A stretch of 27,649 nt of DNA from Bacillota bacterium (GTDB lineage Bacteria > Bacillota > Clostridia > Lachnospirales > Lachnospiraceae): NCBI GenBank assembly GCA_023415055.1, contig JAEZLZ010000098.1, positions 1 to 27,649 on the forward strand, given 5' to 3'. The position numbers were made by a program, and so were the translations under genes. The notes beneath the pieces were generated by a model. That model saw only the letters and a program-made list of their open reading frames with translations. It was not told the origin of the DNA and did not search any database. Of this stretch, positions 14,323-22,323 are shown in pieces; the first letter of the stretch is position 1, and each line of letters begins with the position of its first letter.

Positions 14323-15693
14323 TTACTCAGACATTTTTAACATAATCAGGGTCTGCCACTCCTCCTCTGTTTCTTTGATTTCCTGTTGACCTTGGTATCG
14401 ATTTACAATCTCCTTAATGATTTTCATTCCATAGCCATGCAATTTTTTATCCTTCTTCCAGGTCTTTTTATCCTCGGGTGTAAGTTCTGTTTGTAACCCG
14501 GTTTTACTGTTCACCATGTAGAAGCAGCAGTACCCGTTTTGAACCGATGCCTTAAGTCTGATATATGGGTCCCCTACGGACAGTCCACTGCAGCTTTCAA
14601 TAGCATTATCAAACAGGTTCGAAAGTACACTCATCAGATCAATATCGCGGATCGGTAATTCCTGTGGTAGATTAATCTCCAGCTCGGTTTGAATCTGTTG
14701 CTCATCACATAGCTTCATCTTCTGTAGTAATACAGCATTCACAATCTTATTGGCACATAACTGATCTTTGGATAGGGACTGATAGACATGAAGCAGGTCA
14801 TTGGCATAATCTGATGCTTTATGCTTGTCTCCCGATTCAACCAGCAGCTGAATGGTTTTGATGTGATTTCCGATGTCATGATATAGCTTATGCAGCTCAA
14901 GGTCATACTCCTGCTTGCTTAGAAGGCTTTCGAGCTGTATCTCATTTTGCTTCTTCAGTAGTCTATTTTCCACCGAAAGTACTCTTTCATCGGCCAGTAT
15001 AATTAAGAAGAATACAGCGACAAATGCTATCACGAACATCATGAATATTAATTTGTAATTGGATAGCCCCTTTATCATGTTATTCTCTACAAAGTAGTTC
15101 TTCTCTCCCAGGGAGATCAGGAAAAAAATCATAAAATTCAGAAACAGCCATGCGATCTTCGGCACCTGCTCCAAACGTTTCACTGTAGCTGCTTTCTTGA
15201 TGATTGCCGATAAGATCACTGCTGATGAAATCACCGCAAATAATCCCAACAGATAGATCCATGCATTCTCCGGGGTAACCGGTCGATAGGTATAGGCTTT
15301 CATTACATCCGTCTTGATAAAGTAATTGACATAAATTAAGGTAGCCGGACCTAGTATCATAATGGATGCTGGAAAGACCCAATAGACTTTGTACCACTTT
15401 ATACTGATGGTTTGCATAAGGAGCGGGATCGGAAGGAACATCTCTATGATAATAATCAGCTTCAGTATCACATACCAGGATAGCGTATACTCTACCTTAC
15501 GTCCCGCAATCAGATATAGTGTTATACTATCGGCAATCGGCTGAAACAATGAGTAAACAGAAATCAGTAGGATTGCTTTTTTTAAGCTCACTTTTCTTGG
15601 AAAACATTTTATAAATATCAATTGTGCTGATAGCATAAATACAAAAGATTGAATGATTGATTCCAATAAAAATACTAAGTCAAGCTCCTTCAA
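14323..15693 (-). CDS. AgrC/GHKL-type membrane sensor histidine kinase
   Basis: Probable partner of the LytTR regulator next to it. Of 456 residues, the first ~235 hold about six or seven hydrophobic helices, with no large extracellular domain, as in AgrC-like kinases that sense a ligand within the membrane. A coiled stretch (about 238-265) leads to the phosphoacceptor motif LYHDIGNHIKTI (His272). The ATPase domain has the N-box LSNLFDNAIESC (N359/N363) and a G-box near GYGMKIIKEIVNRYQG. The start is TTG at 15693, eight bases after a run of seven G that can act as ribosome-binding site. The out-of-frame ATG nearby stops quickly. No AgrD- or AgrB-like gene was seen, so the signal is unknown. 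Confidence 0.93.
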   Translation of the reverse strand: MKELDLVFLLESIIQSFVFMLSAQLIFIKCFPRKVSLKKAILLISVYSLFQPIADSITLYLIAGRKVEYTLSWYVILKLIIIIEMFLPIPLLMQTISIKWYKVYWVFPASIMILGPATLIYVNYFIKTDVMKAYTYRPVTPENAWIYLLGLFAVISSAVILSAIIKKAATVKRLEQVPKIAWLFLNFMIFFLISLGEKNYFVENNMIKGLSNYKLIFMMFVIAFVAVFFLIILADERVLSVENRLLKKQNEIQLESLLSKQEYDLELHKLYHDIGNHIKTIQLLVESGDKHKASDYANDLLHVYQSLSKDQLCANKIVNAVLLQKMKLCDEQQIQTELEINLPQELPIRDIDLMSVLSNLFDNAIESCSGLSVGDPYIRLKASVQNGYCCFYMVNSKTGLQTELTPEDKKTWKKDKKLHGYGMKIIKEIVNRYQGQQEIKETEEEWQTLIMLKMSE

Positions 15694-15735
15694 TTACCAT
15701 ACCCCCCCGCTCACGAGATTGTGCATTATTTCCAT

Positions 15736-15744
15736 ATTATAGCA
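15736..15744 (-). promoter_or_regulatory. Extended -10 promoter of the sensor kinase gene
   Basis: The minus strand reads TGCTATAAT, an exact TATAAT with a TG extension, about 43 bases before the TTG start. A TTGAAC hexamer lies 22 bases upstream, too far for normal spacing. The same extended -10 without a -35 is used at the regulator and surface-protein genes. Confidence 0.55.
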
Positions 15745-15867
15745 TATTCTGGCGAATTGTACAGTTCAAAATATGTATGAAGCCTCGCTGTAGCATCTTT
15801 TTCGATATAGCATTCTAGGGACGGTTATTGAGAGAAATTCCATTTCTATCAGCAACTTGTATAGATC

Positions 15868-15886
15868 GTGTGCCCACCGGGCACAC
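15868..15886. repeat. Perfect GC-rich palindrome beside the terminator
   Basis: GTGTGCCC (15868-15875) and GGGCACAC (15879-15886) are exact inverted copies with a 3-base centre. It lies directly beyond the T-run of the terminator at 15887-15921 and about 125 bases upstream of the sensor kinase promoter. It may be a second termination hairpin or an operator. Confidence 0.5.
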
Positions 15887-15921
15887 CAAAAAAAGAAGAC
15901 CTTCCAGTATAGAGGGTCTTC
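15887..15921 (-). terminator. Intrinsic terminator of the GH127/acyltransferase operon
   Basis: On the minus strand GAAGACC (15921-15915) and GGTCTTC (15901-15895) form a perfect 7-bp stem followed at once by seven T. It is about 18 bases beyond the stop at 15939. Confidence 0.9.
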
Positions 15922-15938
15922 CCTTTTGGCATAATTGG

Positions 15939-16985
15939 TTATCCGGTATAAGTTATCCTTCTCCTTGCCGTGTTTTTTACAATATAGAAGCACAGGTATA
16001 GAATCAGAAGGAAAATTGTAACCACGAACCCAACGGACTGCCTGTAAAATGCAGTTCCCTTCAAAGCAAACATAACCAAATTACTGATCAAAAGAAACAA
16101 TAGGGAATTCTCCCCCATAATCTGCAGAGGTATCATTACATAATGTAATATTCTTGAATGACTGCCTGACTTCTCCAGCCACTTGCATAAGCTGATATAC
16201 ATCGGCAGTGAAAAGGCTGCGCCAAGGATAAACACCAGTCCCGGCGGGAAACGTTCCGGTATCTCCTGATATTTCAGGATATGATAGAAAGCCGGTATGG
16301 ATATTAGGACACCTACCATGGCGATCAGCCTCTTCTGTTTCAACGTAAAGTTCTGAACATAATTGTAGTACCACAGACCAAGTATAAAATAGATTAGATA
16401 TGGCAGCACCGGAAAAGAATAAAACTGCTCGGAACCCGTAAAAAGACCTAGGATCGGTTCTTGATTCTGTCTATACTGGAATATTGAGGACAGAAGGCTG
16501 AGGATGGCAATCAGCATATAATGCTTCTGCTGCATCCTGTGCCAAAACGGCAGCAATAGGAGGATCAACAGCTGCATCACCGCGAAGGCCAACAAAAACT
16601 CAGAGTATCCCATCAGCTCACGAAGCCCCAGAATCTTGTAAAGGGTACGTGGCATAAAGAAGCTTTCTTTCACAAAGATCCCATAGGCAAATGCCGATAT
16701 ATAATACGCAAATAAATAGCGCCAGAAGGACCTTGCTGTCTTTATTACTGACTGCTTTACCGGCTTTTTCTGTCTTGTTATGGCATTGGTTACGCCAAAG
16801 ATAAAAAGGAACGCGGAAAAGGTCGTGATATTGGCAAACTGTGAGATAACACCCTGGATCAAGGTATGCTCATCCCCAAAGAACTGAATACAATGTGCCA
16901 ACAGCATAATGAACACCAGCATACCCTTCCATAGATCCAGCCATATCATGCGCGAAGCCTGAGTGGATTGAATATCTGTATTCAT
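15939..16985 (-). CDS. Multi-pass membrane protein, probable acyltransferase-3 family
   Basis: A 348-residue integral membrane protein with about ten hydrophobic helices. The N-terminal WLDLWKGMLVFIMLLAHCIQFF resembles the first helix of acyltransferase-3 family proteins (D-x-x-KG, then a His). That family transfers acyl groups to sugars or surface polymers. The rest is too divergent for a firm call, so confidence in function is modest. The frame extends to a TTG at 16994. The ATG at 16985 is preferred because GGGAG lies ten bases upstream, whereas it would touch the TTG. The start is five bases after the GH127 stop, so the two genes are surely co-transcribed and probably coupled. It might act on the same arabinose-containing glycan or on a surface glycan. 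Confidence 0.75.
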   Translation of the reverse strand: MNTDIQSTQASRMIWLDLWKGMLVFIMLLAHCIQFFGDEHTLIQGVISQFANITTFSAFLFIFGVTNAITRQKKPVKQSVIKTARSFWRYLFAYYISAFAYGIFVKESFFMPRTLYKILGLRELMGYSEFLLAFAVMQLLILLLLPFWHRMQQKHYMLIAILSLLSSIFQYRQNQEPILGLFTGSEQFYSFPVLPYLIYFILGLWYYNYVQNFTLKQKRLIAMVGVLISIPAFYHILKYQEIPERFPPGLVFILGAAFSLPMYISLCKWLEKSGSHSRILHYVMIPLQIMGENSLLFLLISNLVMFALKGTAFYRQSVGFVVTIFLLILYLCFYIVKNTARRRITYTG

Positions 16986-16990
16986 TGGTA

Positions 16991-18871
16991 TCAATCTCCC
17001 AATAAGAACCAGGTATTCTGCTCTGTAGTACCTCGATTTGCTCTGGTGTAATACGGGATGAGCTTAAGCTCTCGCCTCTCCCGTTCCATAGGCACCTCGC
17101 TATAGAGCTGTTCGTTCTTCTTACGTACCGAGGCTGTGGTAATAATCGTGGGAAACTCTGTATTATCGATTCTGTCCTGCACTACGGTATAATCGGCACC
17201 TCGCGATATTCTGGCATCACGAAGTTCAAACGAATTATCTAACCCCTCTGCACAGTAGGCCAAAGGACCACGCATGATACTGGCACGTCCGCATAAGTCA
17301 ATCACCTCGGGATTAGCCTCCAGCACCTTGACCTCCATCGGCAGTCTTAGCTCGATACAATCCCCTTCTCTCCAGCTACGTTTGCAATAAGCATAACCCT
17401 TTATAATCGGGAGTGTCTCCTCCTGGCCATTCACCAGAATCGTTGCTTTCTTTGCCCAGCCAGGAATACGGCAAGCGATGGTATAGTCCCCTTCCGTCTG
17501 TGTAGTAATCTTAATATTACCATCATAAGGATAGTTCGTCTCCTGATGAAGTGAAATATCTCTGTCCATGAGTCTTACGTTGCCGGAAGCATGCATATAG
17601 CAATGCGCATAGATCACGTCCTGTGCCGTAGAATACATATAATCCGCAATGGAGCCCACGATTCTCAGCAGATTCGGAGGACAGCAGGAACAATCGAATA
17701 CCTTTACCCGCTCCGTTATCGGCAGATGTTCCTTCAGACCTCTGGGTCTGGAGTCATTAAAAGCATTTCTCTTCGGATCAACGGATAGTGGGTTCTCGTA
17801 GAAGAAGCTATCCCCGGTTAGCGATACTCCGCTCAGCACTGTGTTATACAATGCCTGCTCGGCACAATCCGCAAACATACCATCCGGCTCGATCAGCCAC
17901 ATTCTTCTACAGAACATGGCAAGCGCAATCGAGGCACAGGTCTCATTATAGGAGGTATACTCCGGCAGATCATAATCAAAGGTAAAGGATTCACCCAGGT
18001 GAGTCGATCCGATTCCTCCGGTGATATACATCCGTTTATTAATGATATTCAAGAATAGAGTGTGACAGATGTTGTATAGCTCTGACTCTTGATTCTTAAG
18101 CGCCATATCAGCCATGCCACTGTAGAGATAAAGGGCCCGAACCGAATGCCCCTCTGCCGTAACCTGCTCTCGTACCGGCAGATGTGACTGCATATGTTCC
18201 TGATCCGCGAAGCTGTAGGTGGTGTCACGACTGCTGGTACCACGGGTATTGATAAAATACTCTGCAAGCAGCTTATAACGTTCTTCACCGGTATAATCAT
18301 ACAGCTTGAATAGTGCAAGCTCAATCTCCTCGTGCCCAGGTGTATCAAAGGCTGCAGAATGCTCGATTCGGAAAACCCGATCGATTAAGTCGATATACCG
18401 TATCGCCACCTGAAGCATCTTTGTCTTACCGGTAGCCTTCGCATAAGCGACTGCTCCCTCTACAAGATGACCTGCACAGTAAAGCTCATGATCCGTTCTT
18501 CTCGTAAAACGAGCCTCCGGTTCAACCACAGTAAAATAGGTATTCAGATAGCCATTCTTATCCTGGGTCTTCTCCATCCGTTCGACCAGCTCATCGACCA
18601 AGGCTTCCAGTTCGGGATCTCTCTTTTTGCTGAGAAAATAAGCTGCCCCCTCGATCCATTTGGTGACATCCGATTCCCAGAAGATATGCGGCTTTTTCGG
18701 CATTCCTTCCTTCCAGCTCTGCTTTAATGCCTCGAAACGACCGGTTTCTTCAAACCGATCATATACTGCTTTTATCGTTACCTTGTTAAATAGATCCTGT
18801 TTCTCTTTCCAAAAACCGCCCTTCACATCCAATACGTCAAAGGTAACCGGCTTACCTGTAAATAACTCCAT
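16991..18871 (-). CDS. GH127 beta-L-arabinofuranosidase family glycoside hydrolase
   Basis: A 626-residue enzyme that probably removes beta-L-arabinofuranose from oligosaccharides. No signal peptide is visible, so it should act in the cytoplasm after uptake. It keeps the residues known in the Bifidobacterium enzyme HypBA1: the acid/base Glu (E294 in HLGE), the zinc-binding Glu and Cys (E310 and C312 in YNETCAS, 16 residues further, as in HypBA1), and the Cys pair in CSCCPPN (C396 and C397), the first being the expected nucleophile. Length is close to the ~650 of the family. ATG at 18871 follows AAGGAGG. It is 37 bases after the MalG-type permease gene, in the same operon. GH127 relatives may have other specificities, so the sugar is inferred. 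Confidence 0.9.
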   Translation of the reverse strand: MELFTGKPVTFDVLDVKGGFWKEKQDLFNKVTIKAVYDRFEETGRFEALKQSWKEGMPKKPHIFWESDVTKWIEGAAYFLSKKRDPELEALVDELVERMEKTQDKNGYLNTYFTVVEPEARFTRRTDHELYCAGHLVEGAVAYAKATGKTKMLQVAIRYIDLIDRVFRIEHSAAFDTPGHEEIELALFKLYDYTGEERYKLLAEYFINTRGTSSRDTTYSFADQEHMQSHLPVREQVTAEGHSVRALYLYSGMADMALKNQESELYNICHTLFLNIINKRMYITGGIGSTHLGESFTFDYDLPEYTSYNETCASIALAMFCRRMWLIEPDGMFADCAEQALYNTVLSGVSLTGDSFFYENPLSVDPKRNAFNDSRPRGLKEHLPITERVKVFDCSCCPPNLLRIVGSIADYMYSTAQDVIYAHCYMHASGNVRLMDRDISLHQETNYPYDGNIKITTQTEGDYTIACRIPGWAKKATILVNGQEETLPIIKGYAYCKRSWREGDCIELRLPMEVKVLEANPEVIDLCGRASIMRGPLAYCAEGLDNSFELRDARISRGADYTVVQDRIDNTEFPTIITTASVRKKNEQLYSEVPMERERRELKLIPYYTRANRGTTEQNTWFLLGD

Positions 18872-18908
18872 TTATTTTATCCTCCTTAGCCTTATGTCAT
18901 ATCTTCCA

Positions 18909-19757
18909 TTATGCCTTCAATCCTGTTAAGGAAATTCCCTCGATCAAATACCGCTGACCAATGAGATAGATGAGAATACAGGGTGCGACAACAATCGTAG
19001 AAGCTGCCATGAGCAGATTCCATTTTGTTGCGTAATCCCCTTGAAACTGTAAAAGTCCCACAGCTAATGTAAATTTCTCCTTTGTATTTAGATAGATAAT
19101 CGGACCAAAAAAGTCATTCCAATTCCCCAAGAACGTAAATAGTGCAACTACAATAAGCGCTGATTTCGACAAAGGAAGGATAATCTGTAGGAAAACTCTT
19201 AGTTTACCTGCTCCGTCAATCTCTGCTGCTTCATCCAGATCGTTCGGGATAGCGAGAAAAAACTGTCGAAGCAGGAATATGTTAAAGGCTCCTCCACCCA
19301 GAAACGATGGCAGAATCAGTGGCAAATAGGAATCAACCATGCCGAAATTTCTCCAGATTAAGAACTGCGGTACGATGGTAACCGCACCGGGCAGCATCAT
19401 CGTGGACAGAATCACTGCAAAACAGATTCCCCTACCCTTCCATTTTACCCTGGAAAAGGCATATGCCGCCATAGAAGCAGTGATCAGGGTCCCGATCAGG
19501 TTCGCTATGACGATAACCACGGTATTCAAAGCATATCTGGTAAAGGGTGCTGAGTTCCAGGCGTTCACAAAGTTACTCCAGAGCATCTCCTTGGGCCAGA
19601 ATACAAAGGGATCCATGACATAGATATCCGTATTCTTCATAAAGGAGGAGCGCACCATCCAATAAAGGGGTATCACGCATACAAAAGCCAACAAGCCAAC
19701 CAGGAGATAAAACATTACTCTTTTTATATAATATAGGGTATCTTTTCTTTTCGTCAT
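18909..19757 (-). CDS. Carbohydrate ABC transporter permease, MalG/AraQ type
   Basis: Inner-membrane permease with about six helices (first at about 13-35). It bears the EAA loop EAAEIDGAGKLRVFLQIILPLS that docks to the ATPase. About 282 residues, normal for the family. The stop TGA of the first permease overlaps this start (GTGATGA). I take the ATG at 19757, nine bases after GGAGG; the GTG at 19760 would also work. The tight overlap implies coupled, equimolar synthesis of the two permeases. Confidence 0.95.
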   Translation of the reverse strand: MTKRKDTLYYIKRVMFYLLVGLLAFVCVIPLYWMVRSSFMKNTDIYVMDPFVFWPKEMLWSNFVNAWNSAPFTRYALNTVVIVIANLIGTLITASMAAYAFSRVKWKGRGICFAVILSTMMLPGAVTIVPQFLIWRNFGMVDSYLPLILPSFLGGGAFNIFLLRQFFLAIPNDLDEAAEIDGAGKLRVFLQIILPLSKSALIVVALFTFLGNWNDFFGPIIYLNTKEKFTLAVGLLQFQGDYATKWNLLMAASTIVVAPCILIYLIGQRYLIEGISLTGLKA

Positions 19758-20665
19758 CACTGATCTCCTCCTTCATTATATACCCAGCCTTTGGAGGTCT
19801 TGAATACGAGTAAGGTTGCTACCAGCACAACGATAAACAGGATCCAGGCCATTGCCGAAGCCTTTCCCATGTCCATATACTTAAAGGCTTGCCGCCATAG
19901 GTCAAATACATAGAATAGAGAGGCGTTGTTTGGTCCACCCTCGGTTATAATATATGCTGCTCCGAAGACCTGCAGCGCACCTATGATTCCCATCACCAGA
20001 TTAAAGAATAGGGTTGAGGATACCATGGGAAGCGTTACACTCCAGAATTTATGCCAGGCATTGCCGCCGTCAATCTCCAGTGCCTCATAATATACACGAG
20101 GGATATTCTGAAGTCCTGCCAAAAAGATGACTTGTGTAGAGCCGGTACCCCAGATTCCCATGAATACGATGGAGGGAAGTACACTTCCTCTCCCCCAGAA
20201 GAATTTGCTTTCCGGAAGATGAAGAAAATCCAGAATTACATTGAACAATCCAAAATCAGGGTTCATAAGCAGAATCCATACAAAGCTTGAAGCTACTGCA
20301 GGGAGGATACAGGGCAGGTAGAATAAGGAGCGGAAAAATGCCCGTCCGACCATATCCCGATTGAGCAAGAGTGCAATCGCAAAGGCAAATACCAAATTGG
20401 CGGGAACAGCCATAATCGCGTAAAGTAAGGTTGCTTTTACCGATAGCCAGAAGGTAACATCATTTCCGCTAAAGAGCGATATGTAGTTGCTTAAACCTGT
20501 CCAGACCGGTTTACTTATGATATTATAATCGCAGAAGCTATAGTAACCGCTCAGGAGCATCGGTATCAGATTTAAAAATAAAAAGCCTAATACTGCAGGT
20601 AACGCAAATGTCCAACCGACGACATTGGATCTTGTCTTAGCGCTTATATTTTTGTTAAGTTTCAA
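19757..20665 (-). CDS. Carbohydrate ABC transporter permease, MalF/LacF type
   Basis: Partner permease, about 302 residues, six helices, with the EAA loop EALEIDGGNAWHKFWSVTLPMV. The frame opens at an ATG at 20683, but no ribosome-binding site precedes that. I place the start at the TTG at 20665, eight bases after GAGGAG, giving MKLNKNISAKTRSN. It lies just after the hairpin at 20692-20782, which separates it from the binding-protein gene. No ATPase gene is in the operon; a shared MsmK/UgpC-like ATPase encoded elsewhere is the usual solution. Confidence 0.94.
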   Translation of the reverse strand: MKLNKNISAKTRSNVVGWTFALPAVLGFLFLNLIPMLLSGYYSFCDYNIISKPVWTGLSNYISLFSGNDVTFWLSVKATLLYAIMAVPANLVFAFAIALLLNRDMVGRAFFRSLFYLPCILPAVASSFVWILLMNPDFGLFNVILDFLHLPESKFFWGRGSVLPSIVFMGIWGTGSTQVIFLAGLQNIPRVYYEALEIDGGNAWHKFWSVTLPMVSSTLFFNLVMGIIGALQVFGAAYIITEGGPNNASLFYVFDLWRQAFKYMDMGKASAMAWILFIVVLVATLLVFKTSKGWVYNEGGDQ

Positions 20666-20691
20666 TGAACATACTCCTCTCATCTAATTAA

Positions 20692-20782
20692 AAGAGGCTG
20701 TTGCAAGATGTCAGTCAACCCGCATGTGAGGGATGTTGTTATCCTCTCACCGGTAACAAAGTATCTTTCACAACAGCCTCTT
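20692..20782 (-). terminator. Attenuating stem-loop between binding protein and permease genes
   Basis: A 12-bp perfect stem (20692-20703 with 20771-20782, AAGAGGCTGTTG type) extends by a second helix (20705-20709 with 20763-20767). It encloses an inner hairpin GTGAG-GGAT/ATCC-CTCAC (20726-20750). In the minus-strand transcript the outer stem is followed by TTTTAATT. This is expected to terminate part of the transcripts and protect the upstream mRNA, so that the binding protein is made in excess over the permeases. Confidence 0.75.
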
Positions 20783-20795
20783 CCTTAAATTATGT

Positions 20796-22196
20796 CTATT
20801 TTCCTAAGTAACCCTGAACCTCTGCATTTGCCTGATCCTTAATAGAAGCAATTGCATCCGCTGCTGACATTTCTCCGGACCAAAGTAAGTCGAGTGCAGG
20901 AGTAATGATGTCATTGATCTTATTGAAGTTCTTGACGGTTGCTACTACCGGTCTTTCTGCTGTACCATCCATCATCGGTGCTACGATAGCATCATAATAA
21001 TTAGAGGGGTGCTTGTCGGTAATAAAGGATTTGATATATTCATCGGTATACTCGTTTGCATTGGTGGGAAGCCATAAGCCTGATTTATATAAGGGATCAC
21101 AAGCGCCGGTGGATAATATGTACTTCACGAATTCCCAAGCAGCATCTGCTTTCTTGGTGTTCATAATACTGATACCGCCAAAGGTCAACGTCGTCTTAGC
21201 TGTTGCTCCCATCTTGGGAAGTGCTGCTACATTATACGCTACCCCATCCGCCATCAATGATGCATTTGTCCATTGACCATCAAAGGTCATCGCAACCTTA
21301 TTGGTTGATAATGCTTCCGATGCTCCGGGCATGGTCTCACTTGCAGTCGGTGTCGGTGCAACATGATATACGTAAGTCAGATCTGCTAACTTCTGCAATA
21401 CATCAATGCCCTGCTCGGTCGCATAACCGATAGAAGCTCCGTCCTCGCTTAAGTAATCTCCGCCTGCTGAGTACAGGAATGGCATATAGCCAGCCCACCA
21501 TTTGCTGATGGTTACACCGTAGGTCTCGATATTTTCCGGGTCAAAGGCAGGATCCAGTGCATTTCTGCCTTCCTTGTCGATAGTCAGCTGCTGTGCAACA
21601 TTGACAAAGGTATCCCAGTCCCAAGCATCCTTATAGCTTGCCGGGGGCTCCTGTACTCCGTACTTCTGGAATAAGGAAGGATTATAGAACATCGTAATAT
21701 TCTCCGAGCCAATTCCGTATCCCGCCATATAATCGCTGGTGAGCATGTATTTAAACTGGTCCAGCATACTTGCCTTATCAAAGCTCGTATCCTTATTGAT
21801 AAAGTCCTGCATATTCATTACAATGCCTTCTTCAGCATAGGTATACATTAAGGATGCTGCATCCAGCATACATACCTCCGGTACATCATTACCGGCTACC
21901 ATCGTAGTTATCTTGGTATCATATTCATCCGGAATGTTCATTACTGTTACATGAACCTTTGACTGTGATTGGTTGAATTTCTCAGCAATCTCCTCATAAA
22001 CAGCCAGAGTATCACCGCCATCCCATTCGGTAAAACGGATCTCAACCACCTCTTCGCTGTCACCCCCTGCAGCGGTGCTTCCTTCAGTTGTCTTATCTTC
22101 GGTCTTGTTAACTGCCTCTTCCGTCTTACCGGAGCAAGCAGCACTAAAAATTAATAATGATATCAGTAGTACACTTACTAGTCGTTTCATTTTCAT
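20796..22196 (-). CDS. Sugar-binding lipoprotein of an ABC transporter (family 1 extracellular solute-binding protein)
   Basis: A 466-residue lipoprotein that captures an oligosaccharide outside the cell and delivers it to the permeases. A basic start and hydrophobic core lead to the lipobox FSAAC with Cys21 as lipid-modified residue, then an acidic/Thr-rich tether (about 22-50). The mature part begins VEIRFTEWDGGD and has MalE/UgpB-like blocks such as YDTKITTMVAGNDVPEV, GISIMNTKKADAAWEFVKYI near the C-terminal half, and SAADAIASIKDQANAEVQGYL at the end. ATG at 22196 follows AAAGGAG. The neighbouring GH127 gene suggests an arabinose-bearing ligand. Confidence 0.95.
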   Translation of the reverse strand: MKMKRLVSVLLISLLIFSAACSGKTEEAVNKTEDKTTEGSTAAGGDSEEVVEIRFTEWDGGDTLAVYEEIAEKFNQSQSKVHVTVMNIPDEYDTKITTMVAGNDVPEVCMLDAASLMYTYAEEGIVMNMQDFINKDTSFDKASMLDQFKYMLTSDYMAGYGIGSENITMFYNPSLFQKYGVQEPPASYKDAWDWDTFVNVAQQLTIDKEGRNALDPAFDPENIETYGVTISKWWAGYMPFLYSAGGDYLSEDGASIGYATEQGIDVLQKLADLTYVYHVAPTPTASETMPGASEALSTNKVAMTFDGQWTNASLMADGVAYNVAALPKMGATAKTTLTFGGISIMNTKKADAAWEFVKYILSTGACDPLYKSGLWLPTNANEYTDEYIKSFITDKHPSNYYDAIVAPMMDGTAERPVVATVKNFNKINDIITPALDLLWSGEMSAADAIASIKDQANAEVQGYLGK

Positions 22197-22323
22197 AAAA
22201 TCTCCTTTCAGTTCTCCTATCCTGTTAAATAGACGTCTTACTAACCTGGTAATTCCACTTTAACATAGCCCATCCGGATCTTCCATATGAGGATTCTCAT
22301 AAAATAGTACAAATCAAAGGTGT
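22197..22323 (-). promoter_or_regulatory. Upstream region of the transporter operon
   Basis: This 127-base gap between the kinase and the binding-protein gene probably holds the regulated promoter of the transporter genes. No good sigma-A pair is seen, as expected for an activator-dependent promoter. A small palindrome, ATGAG-GATT-CTCAT (22287-22300), lies at its far end and could be part of a regulator site. No terminator for the kinase gene is evident. Confidence 0.35.
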
